From Clostridiales bacterium (GTDB lineage Bacteria; Bacillota; Clostridia; Lachnospirales; Anaerotignaceae), in the NCBI GenBank assembly GCA_018364635.1, contig JAGZLR010000053.1, forward strand, positions 1-14,011: 14,011 bases of DNA. Reading direction: 5' to 3'. Shown piece by piece: positions 6,991-13,888 of this stretch. The position numbers were made by a program, and so were the translations under genes. Each line of letters opens with the position of its first letter. Position 1 is the stretch's first letter. The notes under the pieces are model-generated. The model was not told the DNA's origin, ran no database searches, and saw nothing but the letters and a program-made list of their open reading frames with translations.

Positions 6991-7346
6991 CAAGCCCACT
7001 CCCTTTCTAGCAATAATTCCACTTCCTGATGAGAGATATAGACCGCGGGTTTTCCTGCTGCCTGATACGTTTCTCCACGGGATACAATGCGGCTTCCTGG
7101 AAGGATAGAAATATCTGGTGTACAAAACAGCTTGATGACTTGTTTTAAGCCTGCACCTGTTTCTATTTGATCTGTATTGGGAATGCTTTTGTAACTAATC
7201 CGGCATGGGATATTTCCATAGGTTAGGACCTCCCTTTGGCTGTCTATCCCTGTTTGTTCCTCTCTTGTTGTCTGATACTCGTATATATCGCAAAAGCGGT
7301 CATACAAAATTTCCGTTGGTAATTTCATATATGAGAAAACACTCAT
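6990..7346 (-). CDS. Head closure / head-tail adaptor protein (YqbH-like)
   Basis: A 118-residue protein rich in beta strand, with a YDRFCDIYEYQT start, a central IPCRISYKSIP strand and a LPGSRIVSRGETYQAAGKPAVYISHQEVEL end. That last pattern, a basic loop before paired strands, is common in phage head-closure proteins that seal the portal channel after packaging. The ATG at 7346 is preferred because AGGTGG lies five bases upstream; a GTG at 7355 would overlap that site. The stop codon shares one base with the next start (TGATG). Confidence 0.7.
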   Translation of the reverse strand: MSVFSYMKLPTEILYDRFCDIYEYQTTREEQTGIDSQREVLTYGNIPCRISYKSIPNTDQIETGAGLKQVIKLFCTPDISILPGSRIVSRGETYQAAGKPAVYISHQEVELLLEREWA

Positions 7347-7348
7347 TT

Positions 7349-7690
7349 TTACCACCTACCTAAGCACCGGTATCTATCCAGCTGAGCTGTATAACCTTTT
7401 AAAAAACACATTGCTGGGTTATCCGTTGTAGAATAAGCCGAACCAAAGGAGATGCTGACATCTCCTTCCGTCATACTTTTTACTGATCCCTGCGTAGTTT
7501 CCTGCCCAAAACTTTCCGCGCGGTACATATCCATACACATCATAAGCACAATATTTTCCAGCTGTTCCGGCAGAATCTTGATATTGCAGTAGCTCAATAT
7601 CATATCTGTCACCGTATCAATGACATATTGTAAGACAAAATTCTTGCTGTCCTCTGTTATCCCCAAAAGCTGTTTTAGTTTTAGTAACAT
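7349..7690 (-). CDS. Head-tail connector protein (gp6/YqbG-like adaptor)
   Basis: A 113-residue, mostly helical protein. The start LLKLKQLLGITEDSKNF, then DMILSYCNIKILPEQL and a LMMCMDMYRAE helix, is the pattern of gp6-like connector proteins that form a ring under the portal. Position, as first gene after the capsid, agrees. The ATG at 7690 has AAGGTGAT upstream. The stop codon region overlaps the start region of the next gene. The family assignment is from pattern and position, not from catalytic residues. Confidence 0.75.
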   Translation of the reverse strand: MLLKLKQLLGITEDSKNFVLQYVIDTVTDMILSYCNIKILPEQLENIVLMMCMDMYRAESFGQETTQGSVKSMTEGDVSISFGSAYSTTDNPAMCFLKGYTAQLDRYRCLGRW

Positions 7691-7699
7691 TTTATCACC

Positions 7700-7777
7700 T
7701 TATTTACTTTTCCCAATTCTTGCCTTTCCTACCTTTCCCCTGCCGACTAAGGCTGTTCCGTCAGGGGAGATTATTCC
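7700..7777 (-). CDS. Possible -1 frame extension of the capsid protein (no start codon)
   Basis: Between the capsid stop and the next gene, the frame one base back reads GIISPDGTALVGRG followed by KVGKARIGKSK and a TAA at 7700-7702. It contains no ATG, GTG or TTG, and an in-frame TAA lies just upstream of the junction, so it can be reached only by a -1 shift near the capsid end (GCG GGG GAA TAA) or by a non-standard start. The peptide is glycine-, lysine- and arginine-rich with reasonable composition. The five G in a row at 7776-7780 allow slippage in the P site, but the A-site pairing is imperfect, so this is not a classical heptamer. It may equally be the relic of a former small gene. Confidence 0.4.
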   Translation of the reverse strand, partial: GIISPDGTALVGRGKVGKARIGKSK

Positions 7778-7779
7778 CC
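7736..7779 (-). promoter_or_regulatory. Two mutually exclusive hairpins at the end of the capsid gene
   Basis: A 7-bp stem TCCCCTG/CAGGGGA (7736-7742 with 7762-7768) competes with a 5-bp stem GGGGA/TCCCC (7764-7768 with 7775-7779) that covers the capsid stop codon. Both are GC-rich within an AT-rich window. They could stimulate recoding into the -1 frame, or set the level of connector genes relative to capsid by attenuation or mRNA processing. Neither hairpin is followed by a long T run, so a simple terminator is unlikely. Confidence 0.45.
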
Positions 7780-8646
7780 CGCTTTATGCAGATAAATCCC
7801 CTTTACTTTGTTCTCATATACAAACGCATCATGATACAACCGAAACTGGAACAACCAAGCGTCCATCTTTTGGTTTTCATCTGGATTGAAAATTTTTGGT
7901 AAAGCGAATTTTTGTACCTGAACAACTGCGGAAGGATGAATGATCATAAAGTTAATCCCCACTCCGCTTGCATTTTTCTCATAGCCCCAGTCGCTGTTTC
8001 CATCTTTCAGATCAATTTTCGTGTAAAATCTTGTTCTTGGTACATAGATAATACGCATATTATTATAACCGTCAAGAACTGTGTTTACTGTGCTATCTGA
8101 TCCCCAACGACGATTAAGTGCCTGATTTAATACTTGTTTCAAATCACTGTTAACAAAAAGAATCCTACCTTCGGATGGTACTTCGTTACCATCCATTTCT
8201 GTAACTGCTGTATCAATCGCGCCAATAATCGTGTCTTTTGTCAGTGCCGCTCCTGCCGTAGTTAAAATATCCGCTGTGCTGGCATATTTCGCAAACCGAT
8301 AAGCGTCTAATTCAGGAATCACCCAATCCCGCATAAATGTCCCTGTCACAGCTCCAAATGTCATACCAAGAGTTTCTTCATTGTCCATTCGATCAACAGA
8401 AATTTCCTTTCCGCGTTCCTCAGTTAGCTTCATGCTCTCCCATGTAGCAGTTACATCACCTTTTGGATAGCCATTAGAGCGACTGTAATTACCAAGACCT
8501 GTCGTAGACGTTTTTAGTACTTTCACCTCATTCACACCGCCAAAATCTAGTGTTTGAGAATCCAGTGCTGTGGTTACTGCGTTGGCCTTATAGATATCGT
8601 CAATGATCGGTAAAAACTTGTTTGCTAATGTAATACTGTTTGCCAT
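7771..8646 (-). CDS. Major capsid protein (HK97-fold type)
   Basis: The shell protein of the head, 291 residues, no sign of an N-terminal protease target domain. The start MANSITLANKFLPIIDDIY, the GLGNYSRSNGYPKGDVT and TEERGKEISVDRMD segments, and the end HDAFVYENKVKGIYLH are typical of short HK97-fold capsid proteins of Bacillota phages. It lies between scaffold and the first connector gene as expected. The start ATG has GGAGG seven bases upstream, a strong site suited to a highly expressed protein. The frame stops at TAA 7771-7773, but the -1 frame stays open for a further 25 codons with protein-like sequence (see the separate entry), so a longer minor form is possible. Confidence 0.93.
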   Translation of the reverse strand: MANSITLANKFLPIIDDIYKANAVTTALDSQTLDFGGVNEVKVLKTSTTGLGNYSRSNGYPKGDVTATWESMKLTEERGKEISVDRMDNEETLGMTFGAVTGTFMRDWVIPELDAYRFAKYASTADILTTAGAALTKDTIIGAIDTAVTEMDGNEVPSEGRILFVNSDLKQVLNQALNRRWGSDSTVNTVLDGYNNMRIIYVPRTRFYTKIDLKDGNSDWGYEKNASGVGINFMIIHPSAVVQVQKFALPKIFNPDENQKMDAWLFQFRLYHDAFVYENKVKGIYLHKAGE

Positions 8647-8661
8647 TTCTTTTCCTCCTTT

Positions 8662-9228
8662 TTATTTCAATCCTGCTGCACTTCTTGCCGCATGAATAAA
8701 ACCTTCAAATGCTCCGTGCGGCTTTTCTGACATACCACTTTTGGGGATCCCTGTACCCTCTGTTTTTGTTGTTTCCACATCAAAAAGATAACTGTCACTT
8801 TTTCTTATACTCTCTAGGTCAAGGCCTTCCAAACTCCCATCTTCCTTTATCTGAATTTTATCCATATCAAGAAGAGCCTTGATTGCCTTTGGGTTCCTGC
8901 CTTTGGCCTGTAAAATCGCCATATCTACAGCGTTAATCTTCTTGTTGTCCATAATTGCTTTGTTTAGGCTTTCGGTATCTGCCTTATATTTTTCCTGCAA
9001 TATCGCGTACTTTTGGGTTAACTCCGCGTTATCTCCTGCTGATTTTTTTAGTGCTGCAATGTCTTTATCCCTATTTTTCATTTGCTCTTCCAGAGTCTTT
9101 TTTGCCCCGTTTACAGCGTTAAAATCTGCCCTGGAAACAAAAGACTCTTCAATTTTTTCCGAGATCTTTTTCTCCATTTCCTTTGTATAGCCTTCTCCTA
9201 TAAGCTCCTTTAACCATTCAAGTTCCAT
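8662..9228 (-). CDS. Phage GP20-like capsid scaffold protein
   Basis: Scaffold proteins direct capsid assembly and leave or are cleaved before DNA packaging. The protein starts WLKELIGEGYTKEMEKKISEKI, as is typical of the Phage_GP20 scaffold family (first residues MELE). It then has a long charged coiled coil (roughly residues 20-95, with KKTLEEQMKNRDKDIAALKK) and a short C-terminal tail with HGAFEGFIHAARSAAGLK, the presumed capsid-binding end. The chosen ATG at 9228 has GGGAGG eight bases upstream. A longer frame to 9261 would add eleven residues that read through this ribosome binding site, so I reject it. Its position directly before the capsid gene fits. Confidence 0.88.
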   Translation of the reverse strand: MELEWLKELIGEGYTKEMEKKISEKIEESFVSRADFNAVNGAKKTLEEQMKNRDKDIAALKKSAGDNAELTQKYAILQEKYKADTESLNKAIMDNKKINAVDMAILQAKGRNPKAIKALLDMDKIQIKEDGSLEGLDLESIRKSDSYLFDVETTKTEGTGIPKSGMSEKPHGAFEGFIHAARSAAGLK

Positions 9229-9352
9229 TATCCTTGCCTCCCGTCTCCTTCCTTCTCTCATCTATGGAAGTTCCCATTAAAAAAAGACTTGTTTAACGAC
9301 TATGTCTAAAGTCGGATAAGGATCACCTCCTAAGAAAGATATGATAAATATT
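9229..9352 (-). other. 124-nt intergenic gap with an orphan extended Shine-Dalgarno sequence and small hairpins
   Basis: This is the largest non-coding gap in the head cluster. On the minus strand it carries AGGAGGTGATCC (9320-9331), twelve bases perfectly complementary to the 3' end of 16S rRNA. No ATG, GTG or TTG follows at a normal distance; the only GTG lies inside the motif itself. After it come two overlapping short inverted repeats: CGACT/AGTCG (9297-9301 with 9310-9314) and GACTT/AAGTC (9286-9290 with 9309-9313). The second is followed by a run of seven T on the minus strand. The true scaffold start and its own ribosome binding site lie at the left end. It could be a degenerate gene start, a weak attenuator, or a relic of cassette exchange. 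Confidence 0.45.
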
Positions 9353-9565
9353 TTAATTTTGACTATAAATTTCATCATATATCCTCTGTAAGGTAATACC
9401 ATTTTCATCTGGTTCGTCATTGTTGCCAAGCATATTATTTATTATCTCGTCGTCAATTCGGTCTAAAACTCTTTGAACATCATCCATAATAATTAACGAT
9501 TCAATATCCTTCATATGTAAACTTAAATAATTTCTCTGTTCATCCGTTATTTTAATCACTTTCAA
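9353..9565 (-). CDS. Small acidic protein, candidate immunity protein for the MuF toxin tail
   Basis: A 70-residue soluble, probably helical protein with 16 Asp/Glu against 7 Lys/Arg and no membrane segment or signal peptide. I do not recognise a named family with certainty. It begins at TTG 9565, one base after the MuF stop codon. A strong ribosome binding site (AAGGAG, about six bases upstream) is built from the last arginine codons of the MuF gene, so the two are translationally coupled. Its GC content, about 32% in a sampled 60-base line, matches the AT-rich MuF tail and not the neighbouring scaffold and portal genes. Small size, acidity, immediate position after a basic C-terminal nuclease-like domain and shared composition are the usual signs of a cognate immunity protein. 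That role is inferred. An alternative is a minor structural or chaperone protein. Confidence 0.72.
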   Translation of the reverse strand: MKVIKITDEQRNYLSLHMKDIESLIIMDDVQRVLDRIDDEIINNMLGNNDEPDENGITLQRIYDEIYSQN

Positions 9566-9566
9566 T

Positions 9567-11117
9567 TCATCTCCTTCGTGGGTTTGCTTGTATTAAGTTT
9601 CCAGTATCCGGATTAATAGAAATTTCAAATCCATTATATCTAAACTTTTGGCTTCTTCCATTCTTTAAAAGTCTTGTTGGAAGTATTTCCGATTGCTTTT
9701 CTGTTAATACTTTAAGACAATTATCGACTGAAACACCATTTCTTTTTTGTTCTACAGATCCTATTACTCTAGCAATAAAATGGTTGGATTTACCGTTAAT
9801 CTCAATCCCATTTGAGGTAGTAATACCGATTAATTTATCGTCAATTTCTTTGCTGACTTGTTTATATAAGTTAAAATCTGCTAATGGCGTTATTTCACCA
9901 GTTCTAATACCTTTTGCATAATTCTTGAACTGCTCCCATTCTTTATTATTATACTTTAATTTTTGAAATTCTTCAAAACTTCCTATGCTCTTTTCTCCTA
10001 AAGCCTCTACATACTTATCATATTGCCTTTTATCCGAAAACCTATTATCCCACTTTTTCTTCTTAAGTGTGTATTCTGGATTATTATCCACATAGTTCTT
10101 TTTCCACTCCTGATACGTCATATTCGCAGGAATATCATATTCCTTTCCATTCTGATCTCTAGCCGTTCTCTGCTCATTTCCTGTAATGCCTTCCTCAAAA
10201 AATGGAACTACTACACACCGACAGCGGGGATGTAAAGGAGGAAGGTTTGAGCCCACCTTCCCTTCTTTACGTGGAAAATGAATGCCATCCATAGCGCCGC
10301 ATTCTACGCATGTTTTTTCATCCAATGCTGCAAGAAACTGTATTTCTTCCACATCCAACTCTTGAAAACTATCCATACTGGCTTGGGTGGAAAAAGCTGC
10401 GGCTTCTGTTACAACAAGTCTATTGGCACTGCTCAGGGAAACATTAGTTTCCTTTGCTATCTTCTTGGCAATTTTATTCGATGATTCCCCCCGTATTAAC
10501 CCCTGTGTCAGTATCTCATTTAGGCTATGCTTTAGGGCTTCCTTATCCTTCCATATCCTTGTAGAAAAAGTTTCCCCGTCATAGGTCCAGGGTTTTGCTA
10601 GCACTTGGTTGATAAGCGGCGTATCAAGCTTAGTAAAGGATGTGCCAATCTCTGTAAACTGTTGATAGTCAAAGATACTATGATAATAACCTTCTTGGTA
10701 AATCTCCTTTAATGTCTTTTTTAGACCGTTTTCTTTATAGGCTTCCAATAGCTCGATCTGCTGAAAAAGTTGCATCTGTAATGCTCGTAAGCGGCTTATA
10801 TGATACAAGTCAGATGCCGATTCCAATTCTTTCATCCAATTCGCCGATACCCCGTTTTCTATGCCCTTTTGGATATACTCTTCTATATTCATTTGAAAGC
10901 GGGTTCTCTCCGAACCTGTCAACATCCTTTTGGCTTCAATTAAAGTCATACCTTCATTTTTCGCAAATTTCAAGTAAAATAACTCAATGTCTTTTTCCAT
11001 ACTTAGATAGGCGTTCCGATATGCTTTTTCCATATCAGGAATAAACTCATCCGCTATCTTCATCAAGTTATCTTGTAACCGCAGACTTCGTTTTTCCCAA
11101 TATTCAGCGTTTGTCAT
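9567..11117 (-). CDS. MuF/SPP1 gp7-like minor head protein with C-terminal candidate nuclease-toxin extension
   Basis: Residues 1 to about 305 are a phage head morphogenesis (Mu F/SPP1 gp7) domain: mostly helical, then a VVTEAAAFSTQA segment and the diagnostic metal-binding end with C270xxC273 and HPRCRC (H296, C299, C301). Such proteins sit inside the head next to the portal and can be ejected with DNA. From about residue 315 a second region starts with RTARDQNGKEYDIPANMTYQEW, a linker seen in MuF proteins carrying polymorphic C-terminal domains. The last 75 residues have H446, R450, R459, then SINPDTGNLIQANP at the very end. This resembles the BECR-type (barnase/EndoU/colicin/RelE) nuclease tails known on MuF proteins of temperate phages. 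The tail is lysine- and arginine-rich. Base composition drops to about 30% GC across this part against about 50% in sampled MuF core lines. Starts at ATG 11117, overlapping the portal stop by 4 nt. The head domain is sure; the toxin reading is inference. Confidence 0.88.
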   Translation of the reverse strand: MTNAEYWEKRSLRLQDNLMKIADEFIPDMEKAYRNAYLSMEKDIELFYLKFAKNEGMTLIEAKRMLTGSERTRFQMNIEEYIQKGIENGVSANWMKELESASDLYHISRLRALQMQLFQQIELLEAYKENGLKKTLKEIYQEGYYHSIFDYQQFTEIGTSFTKLDTPLINQVLAKPWTYDGETFSTRIWKDKEALKHSLNEILTQGLIRGESSNKIAKKIAKETNVSLSSANRLVVTEAAAFSTQASMDSFQELDVEEIQFLAALDEKTCVECGAMDGIHFPRKEGKVGSNLPPLHPRCRCVVVPFFEEGITGNEQRTARDQNGKEYDIPANMTYQEWKKNYVDNNPEYTLKKKKWDNRFSDKRQYDKYVEALGEKSIGSFEEFQKLKYNNKEWEQFKNYAKGIRTGEITPLADFNLYKQVSKEIDDKLIGITTSNGIEINGKSNHFIARVIGSVEQKRNGVSVDNCLKVLTEKQSEILPTRLLKNGRSQKFRYNGFEISINPDTGNLIQANPRRR

Positions 11118-12646
11118 CTGTCCTCACCCTCTTTATGGGTCGGATCTATCTTCATCGTAAAATATCGTTTTTCTTCCTCCTTTTCCTCCAACTCAAGCTG
11201 CTTTATCTCCTCGTTGACATCAGTTACTAACGGGTGATTTTCTAGCTGCGTCTTTTTGCTTATAATTCCTTCTGACTGTGCTATCATCTGTACTTTTTCC
11301 ATATCGTTTGCGATCATGGAATAATTCAAAGTAATATGAATCAAGGAGGTGTCATACGCTGTACTATTTTTCCGGTTATAGTCCTCCGTAAAGAACCAAA
11401 AAAAATCCTTAATCGCTTTTTTCAATTTTGGCGCCATATTCTCGCATTTGTGCTTTAAATTTGCGTAACGGAATTGTAAAGCGACGCCGCTTGGCGCTGT
11501 TCCAAAACGCTCATCGTCAATATCAATACCCATGCCGAAATGGTAAATATCACGCCTGAGCATCTTTAAAAACTCAACCCGCTCATTGACTGGAAGTGTT
11601 ACTTGTCTCGCTTCCACCTTACCGTTGGGGTCCAGCACATTTACTGCTTTATTTATTTGCAGCCTCCTCATAATCGAGCCTGCTGTTTCCCCTCCATATC
11701 CTTGAATCACCCAATACAATTCCACTAAATCCAAAAAGTTATTTGTCCCTTCACTGGAAATCATATCGTAAGCGTCAATTAAACCTTTAATGGGTTGAAG
11801 GTCTGTCGTACGGTATCGATTATTTTCTAAAATAACAAAAGGCACTCTTCCCCAACAATGAGGTTCGCGCCTTTTTTCTACACCATTAACCAAATTTATA
11901 TCCCACCAGTGCGGTGCAGGATTGACAGAATAGGCAGTATCCAATACAAAGAGATCCTTCTCTTTTTCCTCATAGTAGGTCACCTGGCTCTTGGTCCACC
12001 ATTCTACTTTTCTTTGCAAAAACTCCTGTCCATTTTTTATAACCTTAATTGTATAATACCGTATCACTTCCGTAAGTTCTTTTTGATACGTCGTGTCATA
12101 AATAGGGATAAGCTCTGCCGCTGGAATTATACAATGTTGTAGTTTTCCTTCCGCATCATAATAGAAATGCAGCGCCTCAAATCCCTTATTGCTTGCTCCA
12201 CAAACCCAGTCTTGCAAAAGCTCATTAAATTCCTCATCTGCCTTATCTGTAATAACCGTTTCATACTTCTTTAGCTCCTGGTTCTTTTCTGCCCCTGCTA
12301 CACTTATGGTAGGCTCCTTTCCTACAAGAAAACTTACCTTTTGATCTACCAGCAGTTTATGAAAAGCGTCCACATTATGATGGTTGCTTCTGTTTGGGTT
12401 TTTGAATGTCCGTTTCACTTCTTTTTCATATCCATCTATTGTATCTGACTCCAAAATCTCTGCCTTATTATATTCCTTTTGCAAGCTGTCGTGTTCTGCA
12501 TTATAGTATCTCTCACCTTGATACATAGCGATTTTCTGAGGGCTTCCAATATCCTCTTGAAGAATATACTTGACAATATCGCTTTCATTCAGTTTCCCTA
12601 TAGCGGAAATTTTGGCGTTTAAAAAATCCATGTCTGTTAAATACAA
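11114..12646 (-). CDS. Portal protein, SPP1 gp6-like
   Basis: Forms the dodecameric ring at the head vertex through which DNA enters and leaves and to which terminase and tail connectors dock. The protein has 510 residues, the usual size for SPP1-type portals. Family-like landmarks are the early stretch HKLLVDQKVSFLVGKEPT (residues 96-113), the central LIDAYDMISSEGTNNFLD and WVIQGYGG region, and a C-terminal helix with a charged KQLELEEKEEEKR tail. The start is a TTG at 12646. It is favoured because AAGGTG, overlapping the terminase stop codon, sits about seven bases upstream, while the first ATG (12631) has no nearby ribosome binding site. The stop codon overlaps the start of the MuF-like gene as ATGA. 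Confidence 0.93.
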   Translation of the reverse strand: MYLTDMDFLNAKISAIGKLNESDIVKYILQEDIGSPQKIAMYQGERYYNAEHDSLQKEYNKAEILESDTIDGYEKEVKRTFKNPNRSNHHNVDAFHKLLVDQKVSFLVGKEPTISVAGAEKNQELKKYETVITDKADEEFNELLQDWVCGASNKGFEALHFYYDAEGKLQHCIIPAAELIPIYDTTYQKELTEVIRYYTIKVIKNGQEFLQRKVEWWTKSQVTYYEEKEKDLFVLDTAYSVNPAPHWWDINLVNGVEKRREPHCWGRVPFVILENNRYRTTDLQPIKGLIDAYDMISSEGTNNFLDLVELYWVIQGYGGETAGSIMRRLQINKAVNVLDPNGKVEARQVTLPVNERVEFLKMLRRDIYHFGMGIDIDDERFGTAPSGVALQFRYANLKHKCENMAPKLKKAIKDFFWFFTEDYNRKNSTAYDTSLIHITLNYSMIANDMEKVQMIAQSEGIISKKTQLENHPLVTDVNEEIKQLELEEKEEEKRYFTMKIDPTHKEGEDR

Positions 12647-12652
12647 TCCCGA

Positions 12653-13888
12653 TCACCTTACTTTCGTATTTCTCATATCCCACTCCCTGCTATAGCGTAC
12701 TGCGTCAATAGAATGATTGTTTTTGTCTGGAAAATGTGCCTTGAAATTTCCTTCTCTATCTTTTTCCAACTCGTATTCTTGAAACTCTTTTGCGGTATTA
12801 GGACATCGAATTGGGTCAATAACGATTTTTTCTAAGTCTTGCAACCATTTAATACCATATTCCACACTGTCAGGCCCTTTTCTTGCCCCAACCACTTTAA
12901 TGCCATAAGCGTTTAATTCTGCGATACTTTTGGGTTCAGCACTATCACAGATCACCAGACTATTATTTTTATTTTCCACCTTGATTAACTCAGCAGCCTT
13001 TCGATTACTCATACCAACTGCATGGAGTTCATAAAAAATATAGAGTTTCTTTCTCGTTCTATCGTAATGGTTTACCGTGTAATGCAGCGGGTCCACAGTA
13101 TATCCCCAGTCCAGGCCCCTTGATACTCTGTCAAATGTCTTGATTTCATCACCGGTTATCTTTCTGATTTCAAGGTTTGTGAATACCTCTCCACCTGTGC
13201 CTGTCACCTCGCCTAGGTACTCATGACGATATGCCTCCGGTTTTGTCCTTTTTAAATATTCTGCCTCTACAAAAAACTGACTCCCTAGCCATTGGGACGG
13301 CACAGATAAATAAGTGCTATGATGTATTAGACGATCAGTCCTTTGCTCCTGCGACTCTGTGTTCACCCAACTTCTTTGAGACTTTGGAGGATTATAAGAA
13401 TAAAAAACGCAGAAGCTTTTACCTCCACGCATTAAAGATTGATTGATGGTTCGTATTTCTTCCATGCCTCCAAACTCATCTAGCTCTTCATACCATATAA
13501 ATTTACAGTAGCCGTTTTTAAACTTCGTAGACTTAATCTTTTTCGGGCTATCCGTTCCGCGGAATATGATTCTCTGGCCTGTTGGGACATATCTTAACTC
13601 TAATGGATTGATCCGGTTCTGCCAATATTGTTCTACATCTAATACCTTAATCGCCCATTGTAATTGTTCATAGACACTATCTTTCAGGTTAAATCCTACC
13701 TTTCTTAATGCTACACAGTTCGCTAATGGGTCTTTCATCATTCCTAAAATGATTTCCACAGATATAAAAGATGATTTTGTACTGCCTCTACCGCCTTTGA
13801 GCCAATAATGTGTATGGTCTTCCTGTTTCATATCTCTATGTACCTCATAGAATGACGGTGCTATTACATCACTTAGTTTCATTCTCAT
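12653..13888 (-). CDS. terL: Terminase large subunit (packaging ATPase and nuclease)
   Basis: This is the motor that pumps DNA into the prohead and cuts the concatemer. Numbering here is from a GTG at 13891. The Walker A motif GGRGSTKSS is at residues 33-41, Walker B with catalytic glutamate FIWYEELDEF at 131-140, and the coupling motif YSYNPP at 164-169. The C-terminal RNase H-like nuclease has acidic residues D261 (GLDWGY), D316 (ICDSAEP) and D396 (HSIDAVRYS). All expected catalytic residues are present and the length of about 410 residues is normal for the PBSX-type terminase family, so the enzyme looks intact. Three clustered starts are possible: GTG 13891, ATG 13888 and ATG 13882. The ATG at 13882 has GGTGAT four bases upstream; I list 13888 as the middle choice. 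It follows the small terminase with an overlap and is followed by the portal gene. Confidence 0.96.
   Translation of the reverse strand: MRMKLSDVIAPSFYEVHRDMKQEDHTHYWLKGGRGSTKSSFISVEIILGMMKDPLANCVALRKVGFNLKDSVYEQLQWAIKVLDVEQYWQNRINPLELRYVPTGQRIIFRGTDSPKKIKSTKFKNGYCKFIWYEELDEFGGMEEIRTINQSLMRGGKSFCVFYSYNPPKSQRSWVNTESQEQRTDRLIHHSTYLSVPSQWLGSQFFVEAEYLKRTKPEAYRHEYLGEVTGTGGEVFTNLEIRKITGDEIKTFDRVSRGLDWGYTVDPLHYTVNHYDRTRKKLYIFYELHAVGMSNRKAAELIKVENKNNSLVICDSAEPKSIAELNAYGIKVVGARKGPDSVEYGIKWLQDLEKIVIDPIRCPNTAKEFQEYELEKDREGNFKAHFPDKNNHSIDAVRYSREWDMRNTKVR

Noticed and set aside
6991..7125. N-terminal extension of the HK97 gp10-like protein.
   Set aside because: The extension is out-of-frame sequence of the preceding adaptor gene; the ATG at 6990 has a proper ribosome binding site and the usual start-stop overlap.
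9320..9331. On the plus strand this reads GGATCACCTCCT, the exact 3' end of 16S rRNA.
   Set aside because: Only twelve bases match and nothing upstream resembles 16S; it is simply the complement of an extended ribosome binding site on the coding strand.
11858..12142. Plus-strand open frame of 94 codons opposite the portal gene, with hydrophobic composition.
   Set aside because: It lies wholly inside a well-supported gene on the other strand, and AT-rich antisense frames of this size are common here. The same holds for other plus-strand frames such as 8879-9190, 3913-4281 and 5033-5422.
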